Shown here: positions 28,010 through 40,000 of the stretch, in pieces
How positions within the stretch are numbered: position 1 is the stretch's first letter
Layout of the letters: each line of letters begins with the position of its first letter
From: Channa striata
Taxonomy: Eukaryota; Chordata; Actinopteri; Anabantiformes; Channidae
DNA length: 64,000 nt
Assembly (NCBI GenBank): GCA_033026295.1
Contig: CM065180.1
Span: forward strand, 15,596,023 to 15,660,022
Reading direction: 5' to 3'
Position numbers and translations under genes: made by a program
Notes under the pieces: generated by a model
Seen by the model: the letters and a program-made list of their open reading frames with translations, nothing else
What the model was told of the DNA's origin: nothing
The model's database searches: none

Positions 28010-28145
28010 GCAGCACATTGAGGGAGGGGGCAGTTAGTGCACTGCAATGGAAATTTATTTAAATCCGGAATTACCAGATTTAAATAAAGTCAACTTCCCG
28101 GCCATCTGGCCAGTGTTTAGAATAAAGGGGGAAGCCTTGAAGGCT
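28010..28145. promoter_or_regulatory. Candidate noncoding element with 12-bp perfect inverted repeat
   Basis: TTTATTTAAATC (28054-28065) and GATTTAAATAAA (28077-28088) are exact inverse copies around an 11-bp centre containing GGAATTACC. The surrounding sequence is repeat-free and changes from AT-rich to balanced composition. Regulatory function is inferred. Confidence 0.35.
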
Positions 28146-30479
28146 CGTAGAGCCACAGTGAGAAAGCTTTATTTTTAATTCTCAGTATCCAAATCTGTAA
28201 CACTTTATAACCAATGAGGATCATTTGGGTATTTCTACAAAACCCAAAAAGTTTTATACACGTAAGGGTAAAAAATAACTTACCAAGCATCTAAAGTTTC
28301 CATTACTCACACATTTTCCCAGTGATGTAGCTAAAGATATTAACACTGTGAAATGAATTAGTTACTTGTACTTTAATTAAAAGCACTTTTTTTTTTTATT
28401 ATAAAGCATTAGTCTCCAGTATTGACTCATTGCACTCGAGATTGATGAGTCGAGCACGGGACACCCCGGAGTGAATGTAAGCAGATCTATGGACACGCAT
28501 CGTGGCCTTAGAAAAGTGGCACATGGGTTGATGAGAGGAAATCGCATCATTCGAACTCAGAATAAGGTGACCAAGAGGACATGTGCTTAAACCAAGCACT
28601 CTAAAATTAGGGACAAAACAATGTGTCAGGCAATGATTGATCAGTCCCGGGTGTTTTGTCAAAATTCAGTCGTCTTTGCAGCCCCACCCCCAGGCATTTC
28701 CTATAATCAAAGGCCATGCCCACCCATGGCTAATTAGACATTAAGCAAGTCAAGAGGGCCTGATTTAAAGCAGCCACCCTAGACCTGAGCAAAACAAAGG
28801 CAGAGAAGCGGGGAAAAGAGAGAGAGATCCAGATCAATATTGAGCAGAACTTTTGTTTGCTAAAATGCCATAGAGGCTGAAATAAATCAGATAGAGGAGG
28901 GAGAGAAGGCCCAGCGATTGCGTTCTCACGGCTCCCTGGGCACTGCACTGAGAATAGGCACACCTGGCCTAACAAAGCCCAGGAAGAGGGGAGGGATGAG
29001 CATGCACACAGTCATGCTCCCACACACACAAACAACTTAATTCTAATCATGGAAGATTATATCCGAAAGAGGCTTGTTTCTATAGATGCAGCACTACAAA
29101 TAAAAAGAGCTCAATGAGGAACATTGCGGAGGATTTACAGTATATGCTTCGAGACTTTCATGTGGCACGGAACAATAAAATAAGCAACTTCAGAAAGACA
29201 CGCTGAAACACACGGTGGTCTTTGTTAAAACTAAATCTCATCCAGTGTCAATAGGGGAAGTCATTAAGTCCGGAGCATAAAATGTACTAATGAAATCTTT
29301 GTGTATGAGAAGAAAAATGATTTGTGGGGTAACTGTGAAATGTTGTAGGAAAATTGTGGAACAAGTCTTAATGTTGGAACAAGCTTCTGACCTCTACCGT
29401 TACTGCGGAAGAGTTTTATTGGATGTTTGGTTCGTAAGCATACATGAGGATGCCACTCGTTTTATGGCATATGCTAATGATAAATAAATACTTTATAAAT
29501 GTTTTTTGAACAAGGAAATACAGCAACACATCAGTCAAAGTGAGTTTGATCTGGCAGTGATGCACTTATCACGAGCAACCTTGCGCAGTGCTGCAGGTTT
29601 TAGGTCATTTTAATCAACCCTGTAAAAATATGTTTCTATACCATGTCTGCCATCCACCTTAAACACCTCCATGTGACTCACTTTCCCTTGGGCTTCCTTC
29701 ATCAAAACACATGTAGCATAATCAATCAAATGTATAACGCTCATTTTCGGGCACTTTGGTTCCAGAGGAACATAATTTATGAAGAAGAGAGGTTTGCTCC
29801 GAGCCTAACAAACAGGCCTGCTCCAGAGTTACAGGGTTTTCTGCCTGATATAAAATGCTTCACCCCCTCCCTCCCATACGGTCCCAGCACTGCAGCATCT
29901 GCGGCGTGGTCCCCCCCCTGTAAATCATACTGTCACTTCTGACACTCAGCACCTCTGGAGCGTGAGCACCCGAGCTGGTTTCAATTTGAGCCCTGAGCAA
30001 AGTTAATAAGTTTGAGATAAATTCAGCTGGCCTGGCTGGAGCTGATTTGGAGCGGTGTATGCTTTCGCCCCCCTGATTAGCCCTGATTCTAAACTTCATT
30101 GGCAAAGCACAAAGACAGAGTCTGTTTCACCCTGACCCGTAATGCACTGTGACCCCATGCAGGGAAGCCTGTTATCATTACTATTTAGAGAGTTCAGGTT
30201 ACAGGTGAGTCAGGTACTAAAAAAGATAATACTGACATCGCGTAGGCTGACTGCTAACAATTGTGAACATCCTATTCAGTGAACTGCCGAGTGGAAATCA
30301 AGCCGAAAGCCTGGTTTGGTTCTTCGCCAACGTTAGGTGATGTAAAAAAAAACTGTCACGCAAAAGAAAAGCCAAATCGGACAAGTCATCATTGTACAGA
30401 AGTGAAATTATTCATAGTCACTGAAAGTGGATTGCCACTCATAAGTGCTGCTGCCATTTAGTAAAATAAACCTCACACT

Positions 30480-30960
30480 GGGCTAATATTCATCTCTGGT
30501 AACCTTCAGCAACTGGTGTGATGTTGGTAAGCACTCGTTCGGCCATCATTATCCAGCTGGAAGTGACTATGGCCCTTTTTGCTTCCTACCACATGATTGG
30601 AGGCTACCCCAGTAACCCAACGCAGGAATCAATTATAGATAATTTAAGACTTAAGCAATTTGGACAGATTTCTGGAAATTACTGTAGAGGTCTTGTTGCT
30701 GTCGCCGAGCAGAAATGAGAGTGGGATATTTTGACAGGTTTTAACCACGAACGGGTTTTCAGATACACAAAGGCAGAGGTTACATGGTTCCTAATATCCA
30801 TGTGTTGATTGGGGCTAAAGTCAGGAGGTTAAGCAAGGCCTAGCAGGCCAGGCGCTGAATTACCATAGAGAGGGTTAAGCAAAACAGCAGGCCTCCATTC
30901 CACCTGTCCACCAATTACCACTACATAAACACAATAGTCGGTCGGCGGCATGCACACGCA
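30480..30960. promoter_or_regulatory. Candidate conserved noncoding element
   Basis: About 480 bp with many TAAT/ATTA words (AATCAATTATAGATAATTTA near 30628-30647, CCACCAATTACCAC near 30909) and no simple repeats. It resembles developmental enhancers of gene deserts. Conservation is untested. Confidence 0.3.
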
Positions 30961-33490
30961 TAAGATAAATTTACGTAGGTGGTCGAACTTCCCCAATTAA
31001 AGAAACTGACAACTGGAGACAGACTAAAAAATGTCCAATTGAGCCCAATTCCAAAAAAAAAAAAACCTTCAACAGTCACCAGCCGACTGTTGGTAGCTTT
31101 ATTCACTGAAGCTGTTTCACCTTCAAACTGGAAATATATTTGGCACAAAGCAGCGTGAGCCAACAGACAAAATATGAAAATTACTTTTTGAGGCTACTTG
31201 GCTTATGCTGTTTACATTTACTTGAGGCTTCTGTCATAATCTGAAATACAGTTTAATTAAGCACATCTCTCCATCTGGAGCTAAGCCCTTTCCCCTGCTG
31301 TCTTTGGCCCTTGTGACCTGGCTGTGTTAACAAATGGATCCGCCCTTGTTTGCTGCCCGTCTCTGGGTTCTTGCCCACACTGGTCAGACAGGAAGCTGGC
31401 CAGACTGTGGTCAGTCTGAGCCAGGACTGAAACCTTTCGACTAGGTGTGAGGAAGACCTGGTGACATCACTGTTATAGGAGAGTCCTCTGATGAAGGCGA
31501 GTAGGAGGAGTCGTGCTTTGAATCTATTTTTGGTTCGGCTTATATACACTCCATTCTAAAGATGAGACACTACTCTTTGGTGTATCTTCAAGATATAGTA
31601 TGATTATGCCTTAAAAATAGAATCGATGTGTGAATGTAGATGATATTGGTGTCATAGTTCATGTGGTTACAATCCAAACCTGAAAACTAAACTCTTTTCA
31701 ATTGAGCTGAGGCATCTTCTCAAGGTTTTATTTAAACCACCTATACAGCAAAATGAGCATTAATCCAAAGATTGTCCAAAAATAGTCACGCCTAATTTCA
31801 GTTTGATGCTCATTTATTTGGACCAGAGCATTGTGGTATTTGTGTAAATGTCCACGTGTGAATGCATGTGATTTTGCGTGTGGTCTTATTCACATCACAC
31901 ATGCAACGCCCCTCCCCACTGCTGGGGCCGCTACCACTTCATCCAGAGACACAATTAAGAGCCTTGGCCGGAAAGCAGTCCTGACCGGGTGGACGCTGAG
32001 ACGAGACAGGCTCACTGGGCAGTTCCTTTCCCTCCTCGTCTCTGAAGGCTCCTTGGCAAGACGCAGACGGCCTAAGTTGTCAGGGCCAAGCAAAAGTGCA
32101 ATCTGTCTCAACACAGTTGGCTGGCTGAGGCAATCCCAACACGTAGCATCTCTCTGCTTGCTTTGCACTGAGCCATACGTGCTCACACAGAAGGAAACAG
32201 GAAGGCCTGAACAGGCCAGGGTTTCATGGCACTTAAGGTGGTCTCAGTGTGGGACCGCTGAACTCACGAGACACGTCCACTGATATTTTTGCTGAGAGGC
32301 AGTGAGAAAAATGTGGCTTCTCTCAAAGCCACTGCAGAGCTGTGAGGTAAAAAAAAACACCAACAGATGCTTAATTTCTCTTTTTTCTATTTTTAAAATT
32401 GGAAAAAATCTGGTTATTGTTAACCATACTAACTGCAAGTTTTACTGGCTAAACAATCCTTCTAGAGATTTTATAGTCATTCGGAAATAACTCAGTAGTC
32501 AATAAGAGTGACTATAACCGGAATTACAAAATGAGCAGCAGTGTCGTCTGTCAACAAACTGAGACAAATCGTGACTTAAATGTCTATTGGGTCCATGGGG
32601 TCAAAAACCATCCGTGACTCCATATAAATGACTATATTTAGGCCAGTGTCTTGTACTGCCTCTAGCACCACATTAACCTCTGACCTCTAACTAGGCACTA
32701 AGCTCCTGGTGGTTTACAGCTGGGACAACTACTCTGTGTCCTGGGACTTGTAATAATTTCTCTGTTGGGACGCCAAGCAAAATAACTGCATTAATAATGA
32801 ATTTGTACATTTACTAAATAATGTACATATGTATGACTTTGAGGTACTAGTACGCCACCACAGTCTATAAAGTATGCCCCATTTCAAGTTTCACATTATG
32901 TACAAACAAAATTCCATCATGGAATTTTGAGGACAATTTTCATTTCACAAGTGTCTAACTGGTCGCTAGTGTTTGACACCTATGTGACAGGTGTTTGTAT
33001 TTTCCTCTCTGGAACCATAGTATGTTTATTTAGGTTTTCACACCCAGACTACATCCACCACCCAGCTCCCACTCCACCCTATATAACAGGAGGAAGACAT
33101 CATCCGTGTGACTCACTCTCTATCTGGGCAGCAGAGCCGGTCTGAAACACAGCTGAGGTCCTGGATGTAACATGGCCCCTAACCTCCATGAGCCCAGCTG
33201 TAAAATGACACATCTCCTCTAGTAGCTCCTCAGCAGTCGTCAAACCCCAAGTGCCTGGTAAAGCTCACCGACTCGCCTTCACCTCCACCATCCCGCCCTT
33301 GTCTTGTAAAACTAGGAGTCATAAAACTGTCAGGGGCTAATTTTTACTCTCCATGTGTCCTATGTGTCACGACGAGTGGAGAGATCAAGATTTGACAATA
33401 TTTTGAATGAATTGCTTCAAATGTCAAATAATTTTAGGCGACACACCTAATGAAGAACATGTTTGGTCCCAGGATATGTGATTTTTAATA

Positions 33491-34007
33491 TACAAACCCC
33501 ATTTCCACATAAGTTGAAACTTTGTGTAAAGTGTAACATTTAAAACCTCCAGCGAATTCAAATAAAATACAGACACTAAATGAGCCTGATCCTTTGGCCC
33601 TCGGGCAGCACAGCATAAAAGCAGACAAGATTCTGTAGTAAAAATCATAGTTTAGGCTCAGAACCACCTCTGAAAACTAAAGTCAGTGGACACAGTTTAG
33701 CACAAATGCAAGTAAAGCCATGAATAAACAAGATCCAAAAAAAGCTGCCATTTTCTTTTGATGGTGAGCTCATTGCAAAATTAAAGCAATGGATGTAGTC
33801 AGCCCCCTACCCTGACTCAAAGAGTTAAATGAAGAGGTGATGCAACACAGTAAACAAGCCCAGTCCCAATTTATATCGAGATGTGTTATTGTTGGCATTT
33901 GTACAGTTTACAATCATAATAGGTCTCAGGTGATTAGGAAATTATTGCGTTCTCATTTTATTTACGTTTTACACTGTGTTCCAGCTCTCCTGGAAATGGG
34001 GATTGTA
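33491..34007. mobile_element. Degenerate non-autonomous DNA transposon (MITE-like), teleost family
   Basis: The ends are TACAAACCCCATTTCCA (33491-33507) and TGGAAATGGGGATTGTA (33991-34007), inverted repeats matching at 16 of 17 positions. Internal words such as GATGCAACACAG and GCCCAGTCCCA also fit a repeat I recognise as abundant in many fish genomes. The element is about 517 bp with no transposase reading frame. The outer TA bases may be the target duplication, as in Tc1/mariner-type elements, but I do not assign a named family. Poor similarity between the inner arms indicates an old copy. Confidence 0.75.
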
Positions 34008-37000
34008 GTATGAGGGGTAGAGTAATTTAGTAGTGCAGTAGTTTTCACATTGTTAAAATACAGTGTCACGTATACACAGAGACAATGTGAAGTTGTCATA
34101 GTTGAAATCACATTGTCACAATGTTGAATTTTAGTTTTTTTGTGTACCGTGTTGTGAGGATCCCTCCCTAAGATGGACGTTGTGTTTTCAATTTCTGTCA
34201 TGATTCTGAAACACTTTGCCATAGTGCGTCAGTGACAGTGGATCAACAGAGCGGTGCCGCCTTACTTCTTCCCTATTTAAAAGACCCTGTAGCCAAACGG
34301 TGCTATGATAAATACAACCTACTGTGTGTTTATCTCACAAGATTTGCACACCCAGTCCCCCAGAGTGTGACGTAACTTCACAATCTTTATACTGCATCAA
34401 AATATCTAATTGTGATCCACACTGGATCAGTATAATAGAAGTTTAGTACTAGTAACAGCAGTACAATAGTAGTAGTGTATTACAATATTTTTATAATTGC
34501 TGGGAAATAAATGTCATAAACATCAAACCCATGCAGGGCATCAATGGCCATTTCAACTTAAGGCACGAAAACATACAGAAATGATTTTGTGTTATCAAGC
34601 AGTCCCTTCCCATCGTCACTCCACCCTTTTTCTGCGTCCTTCTAAGTCCTTCCTGAAATGTAAGAAGAAAATTATTGCAAAAACAGAAAACTACTGACAA
34701 CTTTAAAAGTGGTCAGTAAGATATGAACATTTCATTATTCAAAGGTAAGACCAAAGTGCAAAAACTACAGATGATATCCAATAAAAAATGTATTAATAAC
34801 TATTTATGCAACGAAGCCCTTTTACAAGTTTTATACTGGGTAAATTACTTCTATAATTGAACTGATTTGCAAACAGTTCACCACAGAAAAAGCTGCTGAA
34901 ATTTTACATCTTCGAAAGCTACATGGAAACAATTACTTCCTGGCAAATGCAGATTTGTTGGCAGATCTCTTCTTGAGTGTGTGAGTCTGTTCGCGTTCAC
35001 ATGTGTGTAGCTACACTTGAGCACAAACAGAATAATTGCCACTGAAACGTCACTAGGTTTCATTTGACAAGTGCGCTGTGCATCAGCCAAGCAACATCTG
35101 GACGCAAATGAAGAAATGACTGCCAAGCGCATGCATTACAGCTCAACCCTCTCTGCTTGAGGATGCCTGCAAGGCTGAAAATTAGCTGAGAAAGTTGTGT
35201 AAAAGTTGTGAAGCAGGAGTGTCTCTTTGTCTGCCCCTCTACAGCTACGTGTGTAATGATGCATGCTGTTTGAGGAGGTAGATGAAGGCAAAAACTGCAC
35301 AAATACACAAAACACTACCCTAAAAATAAAGCTCAATGGTTATAGTCACCTCAAGGACACATGCAATCCTTTTTTAAAGAGGATACGATAAATATATTTT
35401 TTGTGTTTTTAATTAATATATTAATTATATTGACATGTTGTTGCAGTGATCAATAATGCACAGCTCCTTTCTTTATGCTTTTAAGATTTCAAACACACAA
35501 TTTCAGGTAAAATGTTGGAAGTTGTGGCAATCAAACAGTTGACATAATCACATTGCTCAAAAAGAAACTAAAAAGAAAACCTCACTGCAAAAAAAGAGCC
35601 ATGAAAACATAATTAATAAACAAAGAGGATCAGAAATATCTGCTCCCAATAAACCAAAGTGCTTAAATGTGATGGTAGCTGCTGCATAACCTAAATTTGT
35701 AGACATTAGAGCACAGCCCATATTCTCTTTCACACCAAAATTCTGCTTTGACACACACATGCAGAGCAGAATATTCCCCCCGTTTTCAAGTCTCCAGTAT
35801 CCGCCTGACAACAAGTGAGGAATCCTGAGGGCCGTCCCCAGATGGACGCTGACCTGGTTAGCGCAGAGTGGAGCTCCTCTCTATTCTGCATGTTTAATGT
35901 GAGGAGCTGACAAATTGAATCCAAGCGCCTGGTGAGGCACGGACGGCTGGTGGATGGGGTGCAGGTGGGTCAGATAAAGGTATTAGCTACTTGGGCCTGT
36001 TCTGTGTTAGCTCTAAGTGAATCTGATTGGCTCGAGAGGGGTGTAACTGAGCCTGATCGCAATGACAACGTGTGTGTGAGGCAAGCTTTCACTGCAGTGA
36101 TGAGAAAGGAGCTGTCAGGTCAACATCACACCACTCCCAGCTCAGGATCATTTTGGTCGTCTGGGCGTAGGGTTAGTGAAACTTTAGAGGTGTTGGCATT
36201 GGCTGTTTAAAAATGATGGATATCATCTAGAGTTTTTGCAGAATCATCCAGATTCGTAATTCTTAAATGCTAATGCGTTTGCCATTCCTCAGTCCTCCTA
36301 CATGCACCCAAAGCTGGTCATTGGCATGCAGCTCCGACATGCACAGAAGGCTTAATCACCTTACTGATGCATTTCTTTCAACATTATCATGCACCTTTTC
36401 TTGGCAGCAACACTGGTTATGTCAGCGTCTCAGACGTCTGTCTTCGGGCATCGCACTACGTGTGCAGAAGTAACTTCGCTGACCCGTCTCAGCCAGGCAT
36501 CCTGTGCACACACATCTGTTGATGGTTTTTGGAGTATTGGACTTTTTTCACATGCTGTTCTTTACATTTTGCAAAGGATTAGAAATAACTGCTGGGACAA
36601 TTGTAACTTGCAGATCAATTGCTGAGTGCTACAGAAACCTCACGACAGCCTTACAGGGCGTCAGGCCCATCCAGCCTGCAGTTGCTTGGCTGCCCGTGAG
36701 GTTTGTAGGCTGGATTTTCCCTCAAGGGAACAGCGACTGAGGCTGACAGCTTTAGAGTGGGAAGGGCGGAGGGAGAACAGGAAAGAAGTGGATTTTTTAT
36801 TACTTTGATTTGGGAAGAACACTGCATCACTTGTAGTGATGTTTGCTAATTTAAAAAAAAAATAAGGCTTGGATTAAGCCTGGTGCAACGGGTCCAGCAA
36901 AACAAGGAAGTGAAACGAGGAGACAAGGAATAATGACGACTGGGCATCCTTTGGCTGATGTGAGCGCTTCAGACTGCTTCACTAATCAAAATCTAAAGTT

Positions 37001-40000
37001 TATGGTCACATTCGGTTGGCTAACGTCACCTGGCTGCTGTCTGATCTCTCTTTGTGCACCTCATCATTGTTCTGTGTGCTGCTTTGTTTGCACTGTTCTT
37101 GGCTCAGAATGCTGGCACAGACAGGGACTGACATGTGATGCTGGAAAGTCAAATATTCCCTTAATTACAAACGTCTGTGGATCCCAAATCTCTCTCTATA
37201 TATTTACTATAGAGCTGTTAAAGGAGTTTTAAATATGAACACAACTTTCACATATATGCACAATCAAAGTTATTACGGAAGGCAAAAGTTCCATTGCATT
37301 GGAGAAACAATAAATAATTACTTTGTTTAACTGGTGTCCTGAAAGGGCCCCTGTATATCATCGTTCGACAAATATCTGCATACAATACAGCATGTGTCCC
37401 TATTTAAACACTTTACAGTACAATTATGCCAACCCATTCCACGACTCCCGATGTGAGAGCAACAGAGAAGCGGGCTGTCATGTGGGATGGCTACAGCTGG
37501 GTGAGATCATTATTATGTAATTGGCCCTGTTATTGCAGTCTCTCCCAATATGTGAGAGCAGGCATCACGCTGCACTGGCATCCTGAAGATCAGCCAAACC
37601 TCAGTGTTTGGAGAAAAGCCCCGAGATTCATCACATCTTTTACAGCCACGCTGAGCCTATAAGGCAATAACTGAATTGTGACTACCAGCCTCAAATCAAA
37701 CAGCCTCTCACCGACCAATTAACACTGGCGACACTTTCTATTATTTCTACCCAGAAAAAAAATATCATATTCATATACAGTTGATATGCGATGATAAATT
37801 TGGGACAAAGCCAATATAGAATTACCCGTTATCAATAAGAAATTTATGCTGAACCCCGGGGAGATCAGAGGTTGGTATAATGGGGTCCATTTGAAAAGTG
37901 ACGCAAATCATGTGGCACCTAATGAGAGCGTGACTGTGTATGTTCTTGTCACTGCCAAGGAAAGAATAAATCAATTTCAAACTTAATGGTCACACATAAA
38001 CTGCTCGTGACAATTTAAAAAGTGCTTAAAGTGGCTATACAATGTGAATTATACCATGCCCAGTAATAGCTGGTTAAAAACTCAAACTTAAAAAAACCCA
38101 ATTTAAAAAAACAAATGTCATTTCAAAGGGCAGTTGCCAGTGCTCACGGACGTGATTATTAAAATTATGCTATTTAAATTGTCTTCCTTCAGCTCAAGTC
38201 ACGTAACAAGTTTTGTTTTTCTAGCCCGTGAAGTTCATATTTGCTTTAATTTTTCCATGTTGTTGGTTTTCCTCACCATTAACCCACACCTTCAACGGTA
38301 AATTCAACACGGCCCGCCTCCCTGTGGGACTGCACACCTTACGTTGCACCAACTTCATTCCCAGGTTGATGATCTTTAGGCTGGTGAGAAACACGCAGAG
38401 GTGTTTTTCTTCCTGTTCCATGCTCGATTTTAAGTGGTGACCCGAGAGACTGGTATTGGATTTACTGACAAAACTTTCCACTCCCCCCCCCAACACACTC
38501 ACAATCCCGGGTTTATCCATTGTACATCATCTGCTCCTTCTGGGCCCCGCCATCTGCACGTCCTGGTCTATGGACACCCATTATTAAGGAGTTAGGCATC
38601 AGTGAGCAACTTCAACAAGGCTGAGGTGCACTGAAGCAACAGTTTCAGTTCACAGGAGTGCGCTAAGGTGTAGGCGCTGGGTAACTCTAGATTTTGAATT
38701 ACAGAGCGTGCGTGGCAGCGCGATGAGAGGGTCACGGCTTCCTGATAACCTGTTTGGTGAGTCAGAGGCTGTTTGTCGCCCAGACGGAGCTCAAACTGTG
38801 AGAACGGGACAAAAGCTCATCTTTGTGCCAATGCCGGCGTTCACCGCTCACAGTTAAAACTACACGTGTGAGTCACCATTCAAAGTTTAAACAGAATGCG
38901 GTGAAACAGGGAGAACATGGTCGAAGCTGAAAGTCCGTGTTAAACGGGGTAAAACCCTTTGTTATTAATGTACTGGTATCATTTATTTGTGAGCAGTAAG
39001 ACCAAAAATAGCAGCGTGTAGGTTTGGGTGTGTTACTACAGGCATTGTTAAGAAGATGTAATTCAATCTAGGAAGTCCAAATTTAGAAACAAATCTATTT
39101 TAAGGTTTTTGTCTTTATCGGACATCAAAACACCACAGCTCATGATTACACAAGACAGGCTTTTACAGCTCTGAAAAGTCTTGAGTTTCCACCATCTCGG
39201 CAAAGGCTGGGTAGACATGGCCATATGCATTTAGTCAACAGTGCATTACATTATTAATATATGAGCCTATTATATATGAACCGTCTTTGAATAGTCTGTG
39301 TCTGAAATGATAATGTCTATACCAAAGAAAAAAAAAAGCTGTGTCCCTGATGCAATCGTCTGATTACATGTGATTTACTGGTACCACAAATCCTTGTTTT
39401 AAGTCTGTATAATTTCAAATTGATCTCTACATGAAAGTTCAGTGTAACGCATGAATATTCCTCCTATTATTTCTCCTTAACGCTGTGCCAATGAGCAGAC
39501 AGATCAAATCATTAACTTGCAGCAAACTGACCGGTGTGAGGACACAGTGAGATATAACGTAGACAGGACAGCACTGAGCCGAGCGGCAAATCTAATAAAC
39601 CCGTTCCAATTCTTTTGCTCCTACATGAATGGTAACCAAGCTGCTCAAATATTGGATCTCAGGAAACACTGGAGGACAATTTCCTTCGAGCGTAACATTA
39701 GAATGCATGAGCCTGGCTCCCGGGGGTTTGGGGCCACCACCGCTGGGTCACTGCAATTAGATGGAGCTTCCCTGCTGAGTCCGAGCCAGCCTGAACACGG
39801 GAGCACCCGAAAGGAGAAGGAGGATGGAGGGGGGAGAGAGAGGGGGGGGACACAAACAGCTCTGACTGCTGTGTTATGGTTGGCACACAGTTCGCTTAAT
39901 GTCTCTCCTTATCTGTGGTTCAGGCCCCTGTTCACACTGCAAGCTGATCGTTAGCAAAAGGAAAGAAAAAGAGGAAATATAAAGATGAAAACACAGACGA

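Larger units (their letters stand above)
23417..33490. other. Gene-free upstream flank, richest in candidate noncoding elements
   Basis: Apart from the candidate elements listed separately, it holds C-rich tracts (26695-26725, 26839-26873), a 31-T run and ordinary unique sequence. Open frames at 31831-32283 overlap on both strands, start with non-ATG codons and are unrecognised. Confidence 0.7.

Noticed and set aside
31831..32283. 150-codon plus frame with an overlapping 98-codon minus frame
   Set aside because: Non-ATG start on the plus strand, no recognisable domain and no splice context. Treated as chance frames in a G+C-richer stretch.
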